Positions 24,387 to 37,500 are shown, counted from the first letter of the stretch. The stretch is 64,000 bases of DNA from Biscogniauxia marginata (GCA_022695795.1 MU404137.1:124001-188000); one strand, 5' to 3'. The notes: a model not told the origin generated them from the sequence alone. Numbers and translations are program-made.

Positions 24387-26356
24387 CCTTGCTTCGAGAA
24401 GAGAATCGAAAATATTTCCTTGAGTTAAAGAATGACTAGTAGACAAGCAGCCACTGGCAACTATGTCAAATTATCAAGAATAACTAATACCAATACCGTT
24501 CAACGGCAACACGCTCACTCTGAGACGCACGAGAAAAAAAGAGAGGAAGTGTGAAGATTAGACTAGAGAATAAGCTTGAAAGCCAAATCGGTGGGCTGTC
24601 GGTTGGCATATATGCAAAGTCTCCATTGCAGGATCGTCTTGGCGATACGTTCATTACTTGTCATCGATGTGGTAGTTCGGACCTGACAAGCCTTTCAATA
24701 GCCCCTTGAATGAGAAGGGAGGGTGTCCGTCCGTTCTTGGAACTCCATATGCATCATAACATAACATAATGATAGCAGGCATTGAGGTCTTGCACCAGCT
24801 GCGGACGCTCAACTACCTACGCACAGGAGATATTATCACCCACGCGTTCCTTCATCGCACCCGGCTGCCCGTATAATGGACAGGCGAGGCGTCACAGTGA
24901 CCCTACCTTCCAAGGTCTGAGGCTCTTGGCCTCAGCCTTGGCACCTCCTTGACCCTCATGCGGGCTACAATGCATAGACCTTTGTGATCGCTGGAGATCA
25001 GCAAGCGGCCATTACTAAGTTCTCCAGATCAGCCCAGTTGAGTGCCGAGCCGCGCTGTCGTAAGCCCACGTTTTGAACATCAAACGCCGTTTGAGATGAT
25101 CACAAATTATGGGGGTTCGAAACAGGGGTCCCCGGGGGCACTATAACGTCGATGTGGTCGGTCCAAGCCGAATTGTGGAGTATCGACAAGAGGTGCATCG
25201 TCTCGAATCAACGTCAGATCTGTCATCTGAAGCAGCTCAATATCCCGAAAGTGTGTTCGGCGGCTTTATGCCCACTTACAAAGACACTGTCATACCGCCT
25301 CGCTGATAAATCATGTTTCAATAGTCTCAACATGGGAATCGGACTTCAGCAATCGGACTTCAGCATCGGCAAACTCGGACATACTCGGTATACCTATTTC
25401 CATACCTAGAGCGAGTAAGTTCATTAGCTATTCCAAATTTACAAATGCCCCCTGACAGACGCACGTGTGCCCCTTGGCTTTTCGTCGTATATAATCAATT
25501 TGGGTTGGATATACACGGTAACAATAAATTCTTAGTCATTGCTACTAACTCTCTTGATTATCTGTGTTAACGCTACCAGACGGCTACGGTGCCGCTCTCA
25601 ATTTGACTCAAGACTTTCAGTGCTAGATCATCGTGTCAGGTATTATAGACTCGGTCTTCTTACCATGAAAGAGCTGTTGCGAGTAGGCGGTTGCTACTTA
25701 AACATTTCTCCTCCGTTATTTACTATATTAGTTGGAATTTCTAAACCTTAGGTCGGAACCTCTCTTCACAGTAATCGTCCAGGTTGAATAATTTTGTAGT
25801 GCAATGTCCTAGCAATGCGATTCGGCTATATCTGACAATTAATATCATTTAAGTATTCCATATCACTGGCCAAAGTGGTCCGTTCTAGGCCGGTGGTATA
25901 ATTCGGCACGTAATGAACTCAGCCCAGCACCTTGGTTTAGCGGTGATCGGCGAGGTAATATCCCCTCCGATCTCCGATCTTCGGATCGTCACCATGGTTC
26001 ATTTGTCTGATCATTCGACGTCAATAAAGAATCAGTTCATATTCATTGGCTGCGAGAGGCGATGAGGGAACAGCGACAACAGAAATAAAAACAGTAAACT
26101 GCGAACAAGCTCTGACATATCTTGACCTACTTGACTCGGGATGACTCATGAAACTAGTTGTCGTAGATAGAATATGATAGGGGAGGTCCAACAACCGAGC
26201 CACATGTAGTGTTTCTAGTCGGTGAACTCACCTTAAGAACTCAACTGCACACAGCTACATCTGCTTCCTCTCTGAAGGTATAACTCAATCAACCGCAACT
26301 AGAGAACTTATAGCTATATCTAAACACTTACCTCTTCTAGAAATACAAGGGTCGCA
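24387..26356. other. Intergenic region, divergent promoters
   Basis: This lies between the divergent cupredoxin and D-amino-acid oxidase genes, so both promoters fall here. No gene is recognised. Small direct repeats occur (GGACTTCAGCA at about 25340-25365; TCCGATCT around 25965-25985). Confidence 0.45.
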
Positions 26357-27582
26357 ATGCCACACATCGTAGTACTAGGGTATCCATCCCGTCGCCCCTC
26401 ACACCGCCCCGTGAGGTAAATGCCGGGCATCGCTAACGTATTCTTCAGCGCCGGGGTTATCGGGCTCAGCGCCGCCCTCCGGATCCAGGCCGAAGGGCAC
26501 GCCGTGACAATCGTAGCCCGGGACTTCCCCAGCGGCTTCGAGACGATCGACGCGCGGGCGCAGATCAACTTCACATCGCCCTGGGGCGGGGCACACAACC
26601 GGATGGTGCCGCCATCCAACGCCGTCGAGGCCCGCGAGCATGGCATGTCGCTAACAACGTTCGCGCACATGCGCACCGTCGCGACGGCGAACCCCGAGGC
26701 AGGCATCACCTTCATGAAGGGCATCGAGTACCTCGAGGCACCAGGCACGGTGTATAGCGCGCTGACGGCGGAGACAGCGCGCAGGGACTTGGGCATGGAG
26801 GGCTTCAGACTGCTGCGGGGAGAGGAATTACCCGAGGGTGTCACCTGGGGATGCGAGTATGATACCTGGTGTGTCAATCCCATGGTATACTGCGGCTTTC
26901 TGCTCCGGCGCTTCGTGTTCCTTGGCGGGAAGATCATCAAGAAGGAGGTAAGAGATCCGGTGGAAGCTTGGAATATAGAAGACCTGAGCGCACCGGTCGA
27001 CGCCCTTGTCAATGCGTCGGGGAATGGGTTTGGAGACCCGAACGTCTTCATTACTAGGGGCACGTATATCCTATGATCCTTTTATGGCTGTTGTAGAGTG
27101 CTAAGTTGTATTAACGGGCAAGTGCAGGGCAGACGTGTCTCGTCGCGAACTTCTCTCCCGTGACAGTCACCCGACAGAACGCAGATGGCTCTTGGACGTT
27201 CTGCGTGCCGCGGAACTTTGAAGGCGGCACTATCATCGGGGGTACTAAGGAGCCCGATAATTGGGATCCGAACCCGTCACTTGAAGTACGAGAGAAGCTG
27301 CTGCGAAACTTTGCAGCTACTTACCCACAGATCCTGGACAAGGATGGCAAATTCACCGTTATCAAGGATATTGTTGGCAGGCGACCAACTCGGAAGGGAG
27401 GCATGCGGTTGGAGAAGGAGGTCACCGCGGGGAATAAGTGCATCATTCATGCCTACGGGCTAGGGGGACGGGGCTTCGAGCTGAGTTGGGGTGTCGCAGA
27501 TGGGGTTTCCAAGTTGTTAAATGCGCACCTGGGCTCGGAATCTTTGATACATGATTCACAAAGCAAGCCATCCAAGCTATAA
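26357..27582 (+). CDS. D-amino-acid oxidase, peroxisomal
   Basis: An FAD-dependent oxidase that deaminates D-amino acids to keto acids, ammonia and peroxide. Exon 1 is 26357-26379 (MPHIVVLG); a 69-bp intron follows; exon 2 starts at 26449. The dinucleotide-binding motif GAGVIGLSAAL is split by intron 1. Other landmarks are INFTSPWGGAHNR, CVPRNFEGGTIIGGTKEPDNWDP, VGRRPTRKGGMRLE and the family signature IIHAYGLGGRGFELSWGVA. The protein ends in SKL, a type-1 peroxisomal signal. The second junction is odd: family alignment (TRGQTCLVAN) asks for a GC...AG intron from 27060 to 27127 (362 residues), whereas a GT donor at 27064 with acceptor at 27122 is also in frame but adds three residues. It converges with the cysteine-rich gene on the right. 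Confidence 0.93.
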
Positions 27583-27785
27583 CACTCACCAACTACTAAA
27601 TAACTGGTGGCTACACTATAATGTACCCATTTAAAGGTCGAAGAGAGAAAAAGAGGCATGAACGAGAAATTTCTCAGGAGAAGTGAGTGACAAATCCTAC
27701 ATCATAGTTATTTCTACACATCTAATTAACCAAATGTACCATCATGGAACTATACTCCTATATAACATCGTAGAAATCTAAGCCG

Positions 27786-28433
27786 TCAAACAACCTGTAT
27801 AGTGCTATCAAATTCCTTGCGACTGTCCATCTCAATCCTGCCGTGTTGCCCGTAAGGAGCGTAGGAAGTCCCCGTAGAGCCCCGATGAAAAATCAAAGGC
27901 ACGATCTCGACCTGTGGTAAAACCGTTTCTTCTTCATTACAATAACTGCCACAACCGCAGTCGGGGCATAGAAGGCGGTCACAACTTCCAGCGAGAGGGA
28001 TCAGAAGGCCCTGGGCAAACCCATGGAAATCGCCCTTACAGTCACATAGAAACTGCCAAGGGTTCGTGGGGTTTCCTCTAGGCTGGCAGCCACATTGGAA
28101 GTAGTGCTTGACGGCGAGACACGGCCCTGTAGACATTGCTGAGGATTGCGATGGGGGGTGACGTCCTAAGCAATGGCTACATCTAACATTTTGACGCTCA
28201 ACGTCTATCTCGTTGGGCCTCCCTATAGGACAGAGGAGCTCACGCGCGGTTTGCGTAAATCTACCCAGGAGTGAAGCATTGACTACGGCAAGAGGTGATG
28301 GGGGGTCGTAAAAACCTACCTCTGGTTTGCCCTTGGAAAATTGCATGCAGCACTCGGGCGCTAAGGAGCATACAGCAACAGACTTGATCTCGTAGTGCCC
28401 GCACTCGAAGCGTTGAAGTTGAACCCCACACAT
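27786..28433 (-). CDS. Cysteine-rich hypothetical protein (possible zinc binding)
   Basis: One exon, 215 residues, starting MCGVQLQRFECGHYEIKSV. Cysteines and histidines come in spaced groups: an N-terminal CGH and C-SLAPECC group, RCSHCLGRH in the middle, then YFQCGCQPRG, FLCDCKG and LLCPDCGCGSYC. This pairing suggests one or two zinc-binding folds, but the spacing matches no finger family I can name. There is no signal peptide or membrane segment. It is the last gene before the AT-rich block, ending 204 bp from the convergent D-amino-acid oxidase. Function unknown. Confidence 0.7.
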   Translation of the reverse strand: MCGVQLQRFECGHYEIKSVAVCSLAPECCMQFSKGKPEVGFYDPPSPLAVVNASLLGRFTQTARELLCPIGRPNEIDVERQNVRCSHCLGRHPPSQSSAMSTGPCLAVKHYFQCGCQPRGNPTNPWQFLCDCKGDFHGFAQGLLIPLAGSCDRLLCPDCGCGSYCNEEETVLPQVEIVPLIFHRGSTGTSYAPYGQHGRIEMDSRKEFDSTIQVV

Positions 28434-28900
28434 CTTGGAGAACAGGGCTTTCTACACTAAGATCTGAACTGAGAAAATGTAATTTATCGTCTCAAACTCA
28501 CCGATTCGAATTAGTTGTGAGCACAAGAATTTAGTAAACTGGCAACTTGGTTCGAGAAGAACCATGACTTTATAACATTCAAGACCGCAGCTATAAATTT
28601 ACTATCAATGCCATTGTTCTGAACAAGGAGAATTGACTTAGAGTAAACACAATGAATTTATATCATCACTACATAGATAGATTCTAGCATCTTAGATTAC
28701 TAACTCTCAAGGACCCCGATCATTTAACAATCTTCCCAAACAATGGTTAAGGTTTTTCAGCCATACATAGAAGGAACTCAACATAGACATAGAAATTGCT
28801 TTGTGCTTTGTGTATTTTGGTTCCACAACCATCGGTATACGAACATATACACAAAGGCTAGGCACTACAGGCTAGGAGGAAATAGGTATGTTATTAAACA
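28434..28900. other. Boundary region before the AT-rich block
   Basis: No gene seen. Base composition starts to shift toward A+T here, and the first foldback-family sequence begins just to the right. Confidence 0.4.
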
Positions 28901-28917
28901 AAATATTTACTTGCGTC

Positions 28918-29070
28918 TATATATAACGTCTCTCATAAGTGAGCGGGCCACACAATCGAGTGGGCCACTCGATTTCACATATAAAATCAGGATTTTTAAA
29001 TATTAATAACTTAACACGTAAAAATCGGAAAGGTCCCGAGCCTTTTTTTCTTAATTATATAACTAAATAA
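28918..29070. repeat. Partial copy of the foldback family (left arm)
   Basis: The stretch resembles the left arm of the foldback elements described below (ATAAGTGAGCGGGCCAC, then a poly-T/A core with ATATAAAATC, TAACTT, AAAAATCGGAAA and CGAGCCTTTTTTTCTTA). Its first half is less mutated than the other copies (GGGCCAC retained). No matching right arm is evident, so it is either truncated or has diverged. Confidence 0.4.
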
Positions 29071-29490
29071 TTTAACTTAATATTAACATAAAAAAACGCG
29101 TAAAACTTAAAATTAAAATAAAATATATAAATTATTTCCCGGTTTTTTTTTTTACATATTTTAATTTTTAAATTTTTTCGATTTTTATTACAAAGTAACT
29201 AGTCACAGGGTGGCTAGTTATATATAATAAGATTAAAACTTTAAATTTCATTTTTATAAGTGAAATTATTAACTTTTTAGTTATTAGCATAATAATAATA
29301 AAGCACTATTATAACAATTTTATATTTAATTAAAAAGTTTGATTTTATATAAAACCCGTTTTATTTATTTATTTATAATAATTAATAATAATTAATTAAC
29401 TTTATTAAATTACTTTTTTTTAAAAAAGGTAATAAAATATTAAATCCGCTTATATAATACTTTAAATTAATTTATATATTATTATAAGTA

Positions 29491-29864
29491 TTAACATACT
29501 ACATAAGCGAGTGGACGAAACAGGCTCGCGAACGAAATGGTTTCCCATATAAAATCGACTTTTTCGAAAATTTATAACTTTACATATAAAAATCGGAAAA
29601 ATCTCGAACCTTTTTTCTAGTTATATAACTATATAATTTAACTAAAATTATAACAAAACGCATAAACCTTTTTACATATTTCTTTATATATTTCACTTTT
29701 TATTTTTTTAATTAAATTATATAGTTATATAACTAGAAAAAAAAGGTTCGAAATTTTTCCGATTTTTATATGTAAAGTTATAAATTTTCGAAAAAGTCGA
29801 TTTTATATAGGAAACCATTTCGTTCGCGAGCTTGTTTAATTTACTCGCTTATATAGTATGTTAA
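29491..29864. mobile_element. Foldback (long inverted repeat) element, complete copy
   Basis: Two arms of roughly 150 bp (29491-29645 and 29712-29864) are near-perfect reverse complements around a short spacer. The ends read TTAACATACTACATAAGCGAGT and, on the other side, ACTCGCTTATATAGTATGTTAA. Landmark strings common to the family are ATATAAAATCGACTTTTTC, TTTATAACTTTACATATAAAAATCGG and CTCGAACCTTTTTTCTAGTTATATAACT. No coding capacity, so it would be a non-autonomous MITE-like or foldback element. The TTAA at each end may be the target duplication. Confidence 0.8.
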
Positions 29865-30039
29865 GTTATTAAATTAGCAAAAAAGAATAAAATATTTCTT
29901 TAATTTTATTATAAATATTATTTATTAAATAAACTTTTAAAAGCTTCTTTTTAAGAACAAGTTAAACTTTAAAAGAAATCTTTTTAATGTTTAAATTTAA
30001 GACTATTATAATTAATATAAGACATAATATTATCCCGGC

Positions 30040-31660
30040 TAAATTGTAAGAGGTAGTTTAAAGGCATGGACCTACTGTGGGAGACACGGGAACACATAGT
30101 ATAAACATGACACAGAGAAGCTCGATAAGCATGGGTACAGTGCATCTAAGAATGACCCAACATTAAGCGGGCACATTGTGTTTAGTAAAATAGTTCTCTC
30201 CTTGATTGCCAGGCCTTGTATTCCTGGCACTTGAAATGGGGGTATGTGTGCTTAGCGAGACCACGGGTGAAACATGGGGGCACATTCTAACCCTAGGGCG
30301 GAACAATATTTTAGTCATCCTGATTTCTGACCATCAAGTTCACAGCTCAAGTTTTTACAAACGTTCCAGGGGTTGCGTGGCCGAACATGCTTCTAACATG
30401 TGCAAATACATCACCTCAGTGGTAACTCGAATAAGAAGTGACAGAAATGGTAACAGAAGAGTAGAAAGATGGGCCTTAATGAAGTGAAAGCCTGTTACAA
30501 TATGGCTGCACGAGTCCGGGAATTTTATATTTTCATGTACGCATGTCTTATAACGGTCGACCTTACAGAGAAACTCATCGTGTATGATATTGGAGCGGAC
30601 GTCAATCATGGCTGTGCACATTGAGGGGCCAATTCAGGTAGGAAACAGACTCTTCATTCTTCTAACTAATCTTGCCGTTGAGGGCAAGGTTTATGGGTTC
30701 AATCGTGCGATAATTCGTACGGGTTGACGAACCTTCTGCCACTGACTTTGTATAGATTCCTCAATCCTGCAGCGGTCTCATGAGGGTAGTGTTGAACTTC
30801 CTCGCCCAACTATAGTCCTGCAACTAATCCCACAGTCACTGTTGCAATGTTCTTATCAGAATACGGAAGGTGATGTCGGATTAATTCTGCGCCCAAGTCC
30901 CGGTTCCAGAAACACGCGATGCCGGGTTAATGGGCAAATTGAGAGGACCGCTAATTTTTGGGCCATTTTTGATAGTCAGCGAGATGTCTTCGGTGCCAAT
31001 CTTTCCATCCCAGTCTCGCTGAGTGGTCAATTGTCCTAGAGTGGTGTATTCCAGCGTAGCCTCGTTGCACGTGAACTCTTGTACGGCCGGATTAAAGTTG
31101 CCGCTGAAGTGATACTGGATGTCATCAATGACAAAAGTAGAGGTGAACTTGTTGCCACCGGCGACACCCTTGATAAAGCCACTGGCAGAAGGCATCTTCA
31201 TAGATGATTTATTAGTTGAAGATCATAATGTCAGAGCGTTGGGAAATAAATTACCTTGGTTGTCGATATGGTAGGTATACTTCGGACAAATTTGCTTCTT
31301 GTAGAGATGAATGAATACTTGATATAGGGAAAGTGTATAAAAAGGTAAAGGCTTTGCTTTACATATAATATCAAGTGGGTGAAAGGGGTGCACAACAAAG
31401 TGGGAAAGATAGAAGATAGCAAGTGGTCACTATTAGACGGAGAATAATTGCTAGAGAGCCGCCTCTTGAAATATCGGGACGCTCTCGACTTTTTATACCC
31501 AGTTTACAGTGGGCTTCCGTCTTGTATTGCTATCTGCCCGTAGTAGCTTGCCTTCAGCCCGTGACATGGGAATACATATTAAGCCTCTACTTCCTATGGA
31601 ATGTTTATACAACTTACGTACCTCTAAGGTTCTCTTCTAAATTTAAAAACGCATTATTTA
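30040..31660. other. Non-RIPed island 1
   Basis: About 1.6 kb with ordinary composition and sharp borders against AT-rich DNA on both sides. Besides the 106-residue gene at 30881-31201 no other gene is supported; the part left of it (30,040-30,850) has only short frames. Confidence 0.6.
30881..31201 (-). CDS. Small hypothetical protein in an island inside the AT-rich block
   Basis: An intact 106-residue frame (MKMPSASGFIKGVAGG...) with normal codon use, in DNA of ordinary composition flanked on both sides by RIP-degraded sequence. A second ATG two codons in (MPSASGF) is an equally good start. The sequence alternates hydrophobic and polar residues (KFTSTFVIDDIQYHFSGNF, EDISLTIKNGPKISGPLNLP), suggesting a small beta-rich domain, and ends in VSGTGTWAQN. 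No signal peptide. The transcript probably starts within 31210-31370, where a TTTTTATACAC TATA-like stretch lies on the minus strand. I do not recognise a named family. Survival of the frame beside heavy RIP suggests it is single copy and still selected. Confidence 0.7.
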   Translation of the reverse strand: MKMPSASGFIKGVAGGNKFTSTFVIDDIQYHFSGNFNPAVQEFTCNEATLEYTTLGQLTTQRDWDGKIGTEDISLTIKNGPKISGPLNLPINPASRVSGTGTWAQN

Positions 31661-31959
31661 AAATAAAACACCGATTAATAATAAATATCAAAATAAAGAA
31701 ATATCCTTTTAAAATATAAATAATGATTTTATAAATTATTTTAATGTTAATCTTTATTTTTATTTAATAATATTTAATATATAATTATAAATAAATTAAA
31801 AAAATAAAGTTTATATTAAATATAATATAATATAAAAATATTAGTTTTATATTTAATTATATTAAATATTATATATAAAATTTTAAATTTATTATTTCTT
31901 TTAATATTATTTAAGTTTTTATTAAAGTCTTTGTGATATATACTAAGTTACATTTTATA

Positions 31960-32640
31960 ATGTTATTATTCTTTCTCTTATTTTTGAAATAAATGACCAG
32001 TTAAACTAATATCTACTACATATAAAGCTGGAACATGTTATTTACCATTGAGCCACCACTTCAGCTGCAAGTACTTTGATAACGTAGTGGTGGTTCAGCT
32101 TGTATCTTTTTCATATAAAAAGTGGTCTAGTAGGTGATCCACTACTTTTAATTGATCGTCACTGCATACAGCGTAATATCTATTTCTAAGATGTAACCGC
32201 GCAATGCCATGTATTCACTGATCGACAAAAGTGATTTTTTAAAGCAGTTGTGTAGCCACTCGGGATAACCACTGGAAGGTTCTGGCTAAAGAGTAGCCTG
32301 ATGAATGCATGACCGCCAATATAGAGTTGGTTATTGATTCGAGAATGACCCCAATGAAAAGATCATCTGGTGTGCGCATTACCACTAGGAGGTTTGTTTG
32401 CCTCACTATTACGAACACAAATATCAGGCTTACCGTTTAGTTCCGATAGGCTAGAATAGTGAGTACGGAAACAAGCTCACAAAGAGCGGTATCCGCTGTT
32501 GAGATGCCTTCGATCGACAGGTATCAAGTGAAGTCCGGCTTGTTATCCGGGTATTTTTGATCGTCAAATGAGCTCATCAAGCGCAAGATAGTGCTAAGCA
32601 TGGCCTTCAAGCGGTAAGCTATCTAATTATAGTTTTTACT
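31960..32640. other. Non-RIPed island 2, no gene
   Basis: About 680 bp of ordinary composition without an open frame of note. A short inverted repeat (AGCCACCAC at about 32052 and GTGGTGGTT at about 32086) could form a small hairpin. Confidence 0.45.
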
Positions 32641-33568
32641 ATTTTTAATTTCTTAGTATAACTTAATAATTAATTAAATAAAAGAACTTTTAAAGAATTC
32701 TTTTTTACTTTGTTATAATTATTAAACATCTTTTTATTTTTATTTTTAAATTTAAATAAAATTATATTAAAAATAAAGAAAAAAATTAAAAGTTATATTA
32801 TTAAGAAATAACACCCTTATATTATATAAAAATAAATTCATATTAATATTATAATGATTTAAATGTTTAATAATAAAAAGGCAAAACCCAAATTAAACGT
32901 TTTTAATTTTAAGTTATTATAAACATTTAATTTACTTTTTATTTTTACTTTTATTATATATAACCTTTTTTAAAAATACTTAATTTTTTACTTTAATAAT
33001 AATTTATTTAAGTATTTATATAAACGATTAATATAATAAATATATTATAACGGTGCTTTATAAGGTATTATATTAATAACTTTAAAAAGTTAACGATTTT
33101 ACTTATAAAAATGAAATATAAAGCTTTAATTTTATTATATAATTTAACCACTTTATAATTAATCTTTATAATAAAATATTAATATTTTATTAATTAATTA
33201 TATTTTTATAATAAAAATAACGTGCTTTATATATAAATAAGTTATATAAGTAAATAAGCCACTTAATTCTTTATATAAAATCGACTTTTTCAAAAATTTA
33301 TAACTTTGCACATAAAAATCGTAAAAGTCTCGAACCTTTTTCTTAGTTATATAATTATATAAAGTAACTAAATATAAAATTAAATAAATTAAAATTAATA
33401 TTCGCGAAAAAACAGCGAAAAACAAAAATTAAAATAAAACGTGTAAACCTTTTTATTAAAAATTTAATTATTTTATATAATTAAAAAAAAGTCCGAGATT
33501 TTTATGACTTTTACACGCGAAGTTATGAATTTTTAAAAAAGTCGATTTTATATAAAAAATTAAGTAAC

Positions 33569-33975
33569 TATGACGAACCTCCTTGTATGTTCCTAGTTAG
33601 CTGACCTTATAAGTGAGTACGTATTGGGGTTTTCTTGATTTAAAAATAATAATGAATCAAGGTTAATTTAAAAGGTTTATAATGCTTTGTTTATTAAAGA
33701 GATTTTAAGGTACTTTTATTATAGTATTAAAGAGTAATTATAGTTTTAAATTAATAGTTAAAAAACGAGAAATTAATTATATAAGAAATTTTAATCTTTT
33801 TATATTCGTTCTTTTTTTTATATAAATAAAATAAATAATAAATCATATATTTTTAATTTATTATTTATTATTCGTTAAATAGTGAATTATATATTCTTAA
33901 TCCATTATTTATTATTTACTTCTTTTTTTTTTAGTTACGTGATTTACACGTACTTATGTTTTGATAGTTATAACA
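33569..33975 (-). repeat. 3' LTR of the minus-strand Gypsy element
   Basis: 407 bp, inverted relative to the window. It begins TATGACGAACCTCC on the plus strand (the first G of TGTGACG changed to A) and ends GTTATAACA. It pairs with the LTR at 40758-41160. Confidence 0.85.
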
Positions 33976-34078
33976 TTATTCTTCCCCTTCGAGAATCTTT
34001 ATCCCGAAAATAAAAAAGGGTTTATTAAATCTTTTTTTATTTATTAGAGACCTTAAATCTTCCTTAACTTATTTTATT

Positions 34079-34570
34079 ATGTCTTATTATATTACTAAAA
34101 ATTGTAAAGAAAATTCTCGCGTCTCGCGTTATACCGAGAAATTAATTAAAAATAAATTAACTTTTATAAATTCCGTCGTTTTTAACGGTAAAAAAGAAAT
34201 AATTTATTTATATTACGAGTATATTAAAAAAAGTGTATTGCTTTTAAGGATTTCGATCGTTATAACGAGTATATTTAAATAAGGCGGTTTCGATATAATG
34301 TTTTTAATATTATAAAGGAGGGCGTTATTAAAATTACATGATAATTTTAATAAATAAAAACGGAATTAAAGAAAGTAAATGTTATTATTAAAGTCGCTAT
34401 AATAAGGCCTGTCGCCTTTGCATTTAAAGGCGTTTATAATCTAAAAAGTTATAAAAAATAATTATTCGAGGCTTTAATTTTATCAAGGAATTAAAACGTG
34501 TAAAGCGTAAAAAGGCGAAATAAAAGCGTTTTACTATAAAATAATAACATATAAAGGAATTATTATATTA
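34079..34570 (+). pseudogene. Relic of an antisense ORF between pol and 3' LTR (element 33.6-41.2 kb)
   Basis: On the strand opposite to gag-pol, a frame opens at 34079 with NSRVSRYTEKLIKNKL and KKEIIYLYYEYIKK, and after stops continues near 34490 with KELKRVKRKKAK. The same order of segments is found antisense in the other Gypsy element (about 49400-49935), where the middle part keeps more Cys codons. The original protein had a Cys-bearing segment followed by a basic helical region. It is broken by stops here. Confidence 0.5.
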
Positions 34571-37500
34571 ATTTAAATTTGAGTAAGGTGTATTTATTTT
34601 AAAGGCTTTTTCTTTTTTAATTAGTCTTAATTAAATTCTTAGGTTTTTCTAGTTAATTCGGGTTTTAGCGGTAAAACTTAACAAGTTTAATTATTAAGTT
34701 TTTTAAATGTTTAAATAGTTTTTAAGTGTTTTTTTAATAAGTAACTTTCTTATTTAATAAGATATTATAGTTAATTATTAACTTATTTTAAATTTAATAT
34801 TTTTTTCATTTTGTATTTATTAAGGTTTTTTTTAAATTTTAGTTGGTTTTTTAGTAAAGCGTTTTTTAGTGTTAATTTTAAGAGTGAAATATAGAATATA
34901 AAATGTATTTTAAATCTTTTTGGTAAAGAAAGTTTATAATTAATTTTTTAAAATAATTTTCTCGACTTTATATAGTTTTAATTTCTTAAATTTAAGTTTT
35001 TTATTAAGTCGTTTTATTTTAATTTAAAGCGTTTTTATTATTACGCCTTGTTTTTAATGAAGCAAGTAAATTATATTTTTTCTTTTAAAAATTAGTCTTT
35101 TAATTCTTTTTTTATTATAATATTTTGTTATTTTGTTTTAAATAAATTATAATTCTTTTTATAGTCGTAGTTATATTGTTTAAATCTTTTCGGATAATAT
35201 TTTTATTCTCGGGGCTTTTATTTCGATTTTTAATGCTTTCGTAAGTTTAATTAATTGTTTTTGGATTTCCGCTTTTTAACCGTATATTGTTTTATATAAT
35301 AACATTTTTATGTCCTCGTTAATTAAAGTGTTATACGTTATTTGAGCTACTAATAATAATTTTATTTAATTATTTATTTCCTAGTTAATATAGTTTCGTA
35401 AATATTATTCTATTATTTGGTTTAATCTTTTTGTTTATTCGTTTAATTAGGGATAATACGTTATAAATAACTTTTATTTAATTTTTATTCGTTTTATTAA
35501 ACTAATTTAAATTTTTAACGTGAATAATTTATCTCTATTTGAAATAATACGTTTTAGTAATTTATATTTATTAATGTACTTTTTTAAGAAATTAAAAGCT
35601 AGTTATTTTATTATACTTAACTTATTAAACGATAAAAAGTAAATATATTTCATAAGTTTATTAATAATTACCTATATATTATTATAAGGTACTTTTATAG
35701 TAAGATCTTTTAACTTAAGAAGTTTTATTACGAAATTCTATATAATTGTATATTATGCTTTTTTAAGTATTTAAGTTAGTTATAATAGTTTATATAATTT
35801 ATATTATAATGCTTTAATTTTATTGTAAATATTATAATTTTTTATAACTTTTTTAATTGTTTATTTTATTTTTAAAAAGTCGAACTTTTTTATAACCGTT
35901 TTAGCGTTTTGAAAATTCTTTAATGATTATGTAGAGAGTGTTTATAGAATTCCTTAACAAATTCGTTTTATACTCGTTTTAATACGTAGATTTTTTTCTT
36001 TTATAAAAGAAGTTCGTTACTAGATTTTTATTAAAATTAAAATTCTTTTTCTTTTTAATTATAACTTTCTTTAAAACGTTATTTTTAGTTTTTTATATTA
36101 ATTTATATATAAGTTAATATAATTAATTCGTTATTTTGTTATTTAAATATTTAAATATCTTTTTTGTTGATTTTTAATTTTTAATTTCCTTTTTTATTAA
36201 GAAGATTTATTTAAATGTTTTTTTTCTTTTAATATAATGAATTCTAAAATTAAACTTAGACAGGAAAATTATTTAATGTTTATGTTTTTAATTAAGCGTT
36301 TACGTTATTATAAATCGTGTAAAGTTTTTATGGTTTAAATAAATATTAATAGGTTTCTTAGTTTCGTTAAATTATAATTCTTATTTTTTTAATGCTTTAA
36401 TAATTATTAATAGTTTAGTTTAACACTGTATAATGCCTTAAATAAGTACGCGATTAAATATTATTTTTTATTGTTTTTTAGTTATTTTAAGACTATTTCG
36501 ATGGCGAAATCTAAAGCATTTATCCTTAATTATTTTTTTGTTTTTGTTTTTGTTTAAAAGTTTATATATAACCTTATTAATTATAACTTTTTTTAGTTAT
36601 TAAAAAGCCTATTTAGCTTTTTTTTGTTTTTATTAAGGTAATTAATTCCGTTAATAGTTTAACGATTCGCTCGAAACCTTAAATAAATTATTTAACGTAA
36701 TTAATAAAGCTAAGAAATACACGTATATTTATAACACTTTTAAGTTTTAGTTAATCCTTAATTATTACTATTTTTCCCTTTTAAATGCGGATTTCTCTTA
36801 GATTTATTATAAAATTTAAGTAATTTAGTTTTTTAATATGCCATTTATTTTTAGTTGGATAAATAAGTAGGTTTACCCTTTTTAAGGCTTTTAACACTTG
36901 TTTTATATGTTTTTTATGCTTCTTCTCGTTTTTTAAATAAATTAATATATCGTTTAAGTAAATAAATATAAATTTATTTAGAAATTTACGAAAAACTATT
37001 ATAATTATATATTAAAATATAATAAGCGCGTTAGTAAATTTAAATAGTATAACTTTATATTTATAATGTTTATATACTATTTAGAAAGCGGTGTATTATT
37101 CGTGTTTTTAGTTATTTTAATTATATAATAATTATCGCGGAGGTTTAATGTTATAAAGATTTAAGCTTTATTAATTTGCTTTTTTATAAGTTTTATTAAT
37201 AATAATAAGTATTCGTTTTTTTGTTACTTTATTAAGGTGTTAATAGTTAATTACTTATTATTACACTAGATTTCCTTCTTTATTAATATGTTACTTTTCG
37301 TTTTTGTCGATTTTTAGTATTATAATTACTAGGTATCTTAATAAGGACTTTAATTCTTAAATATGTTTTTTATTAAGATTTTTTTAAATTCCTTTTTATA
37401 ATGCCTTTTATTTTTCTTAATTTATAAAATATATTAAAAATAGTTTCGGTTATTTTCCTTTTTTAAAGTAAATTTAATGATTTCACTAGTTATATTTTAA

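Noticed and set aside
29500..29860. Inverted repeats as a CRISPR-like or tRNA-like structure
   Set aside because: The arms are about 150 bp, occur as one pair per copy and belong to a dispersed foldback family.
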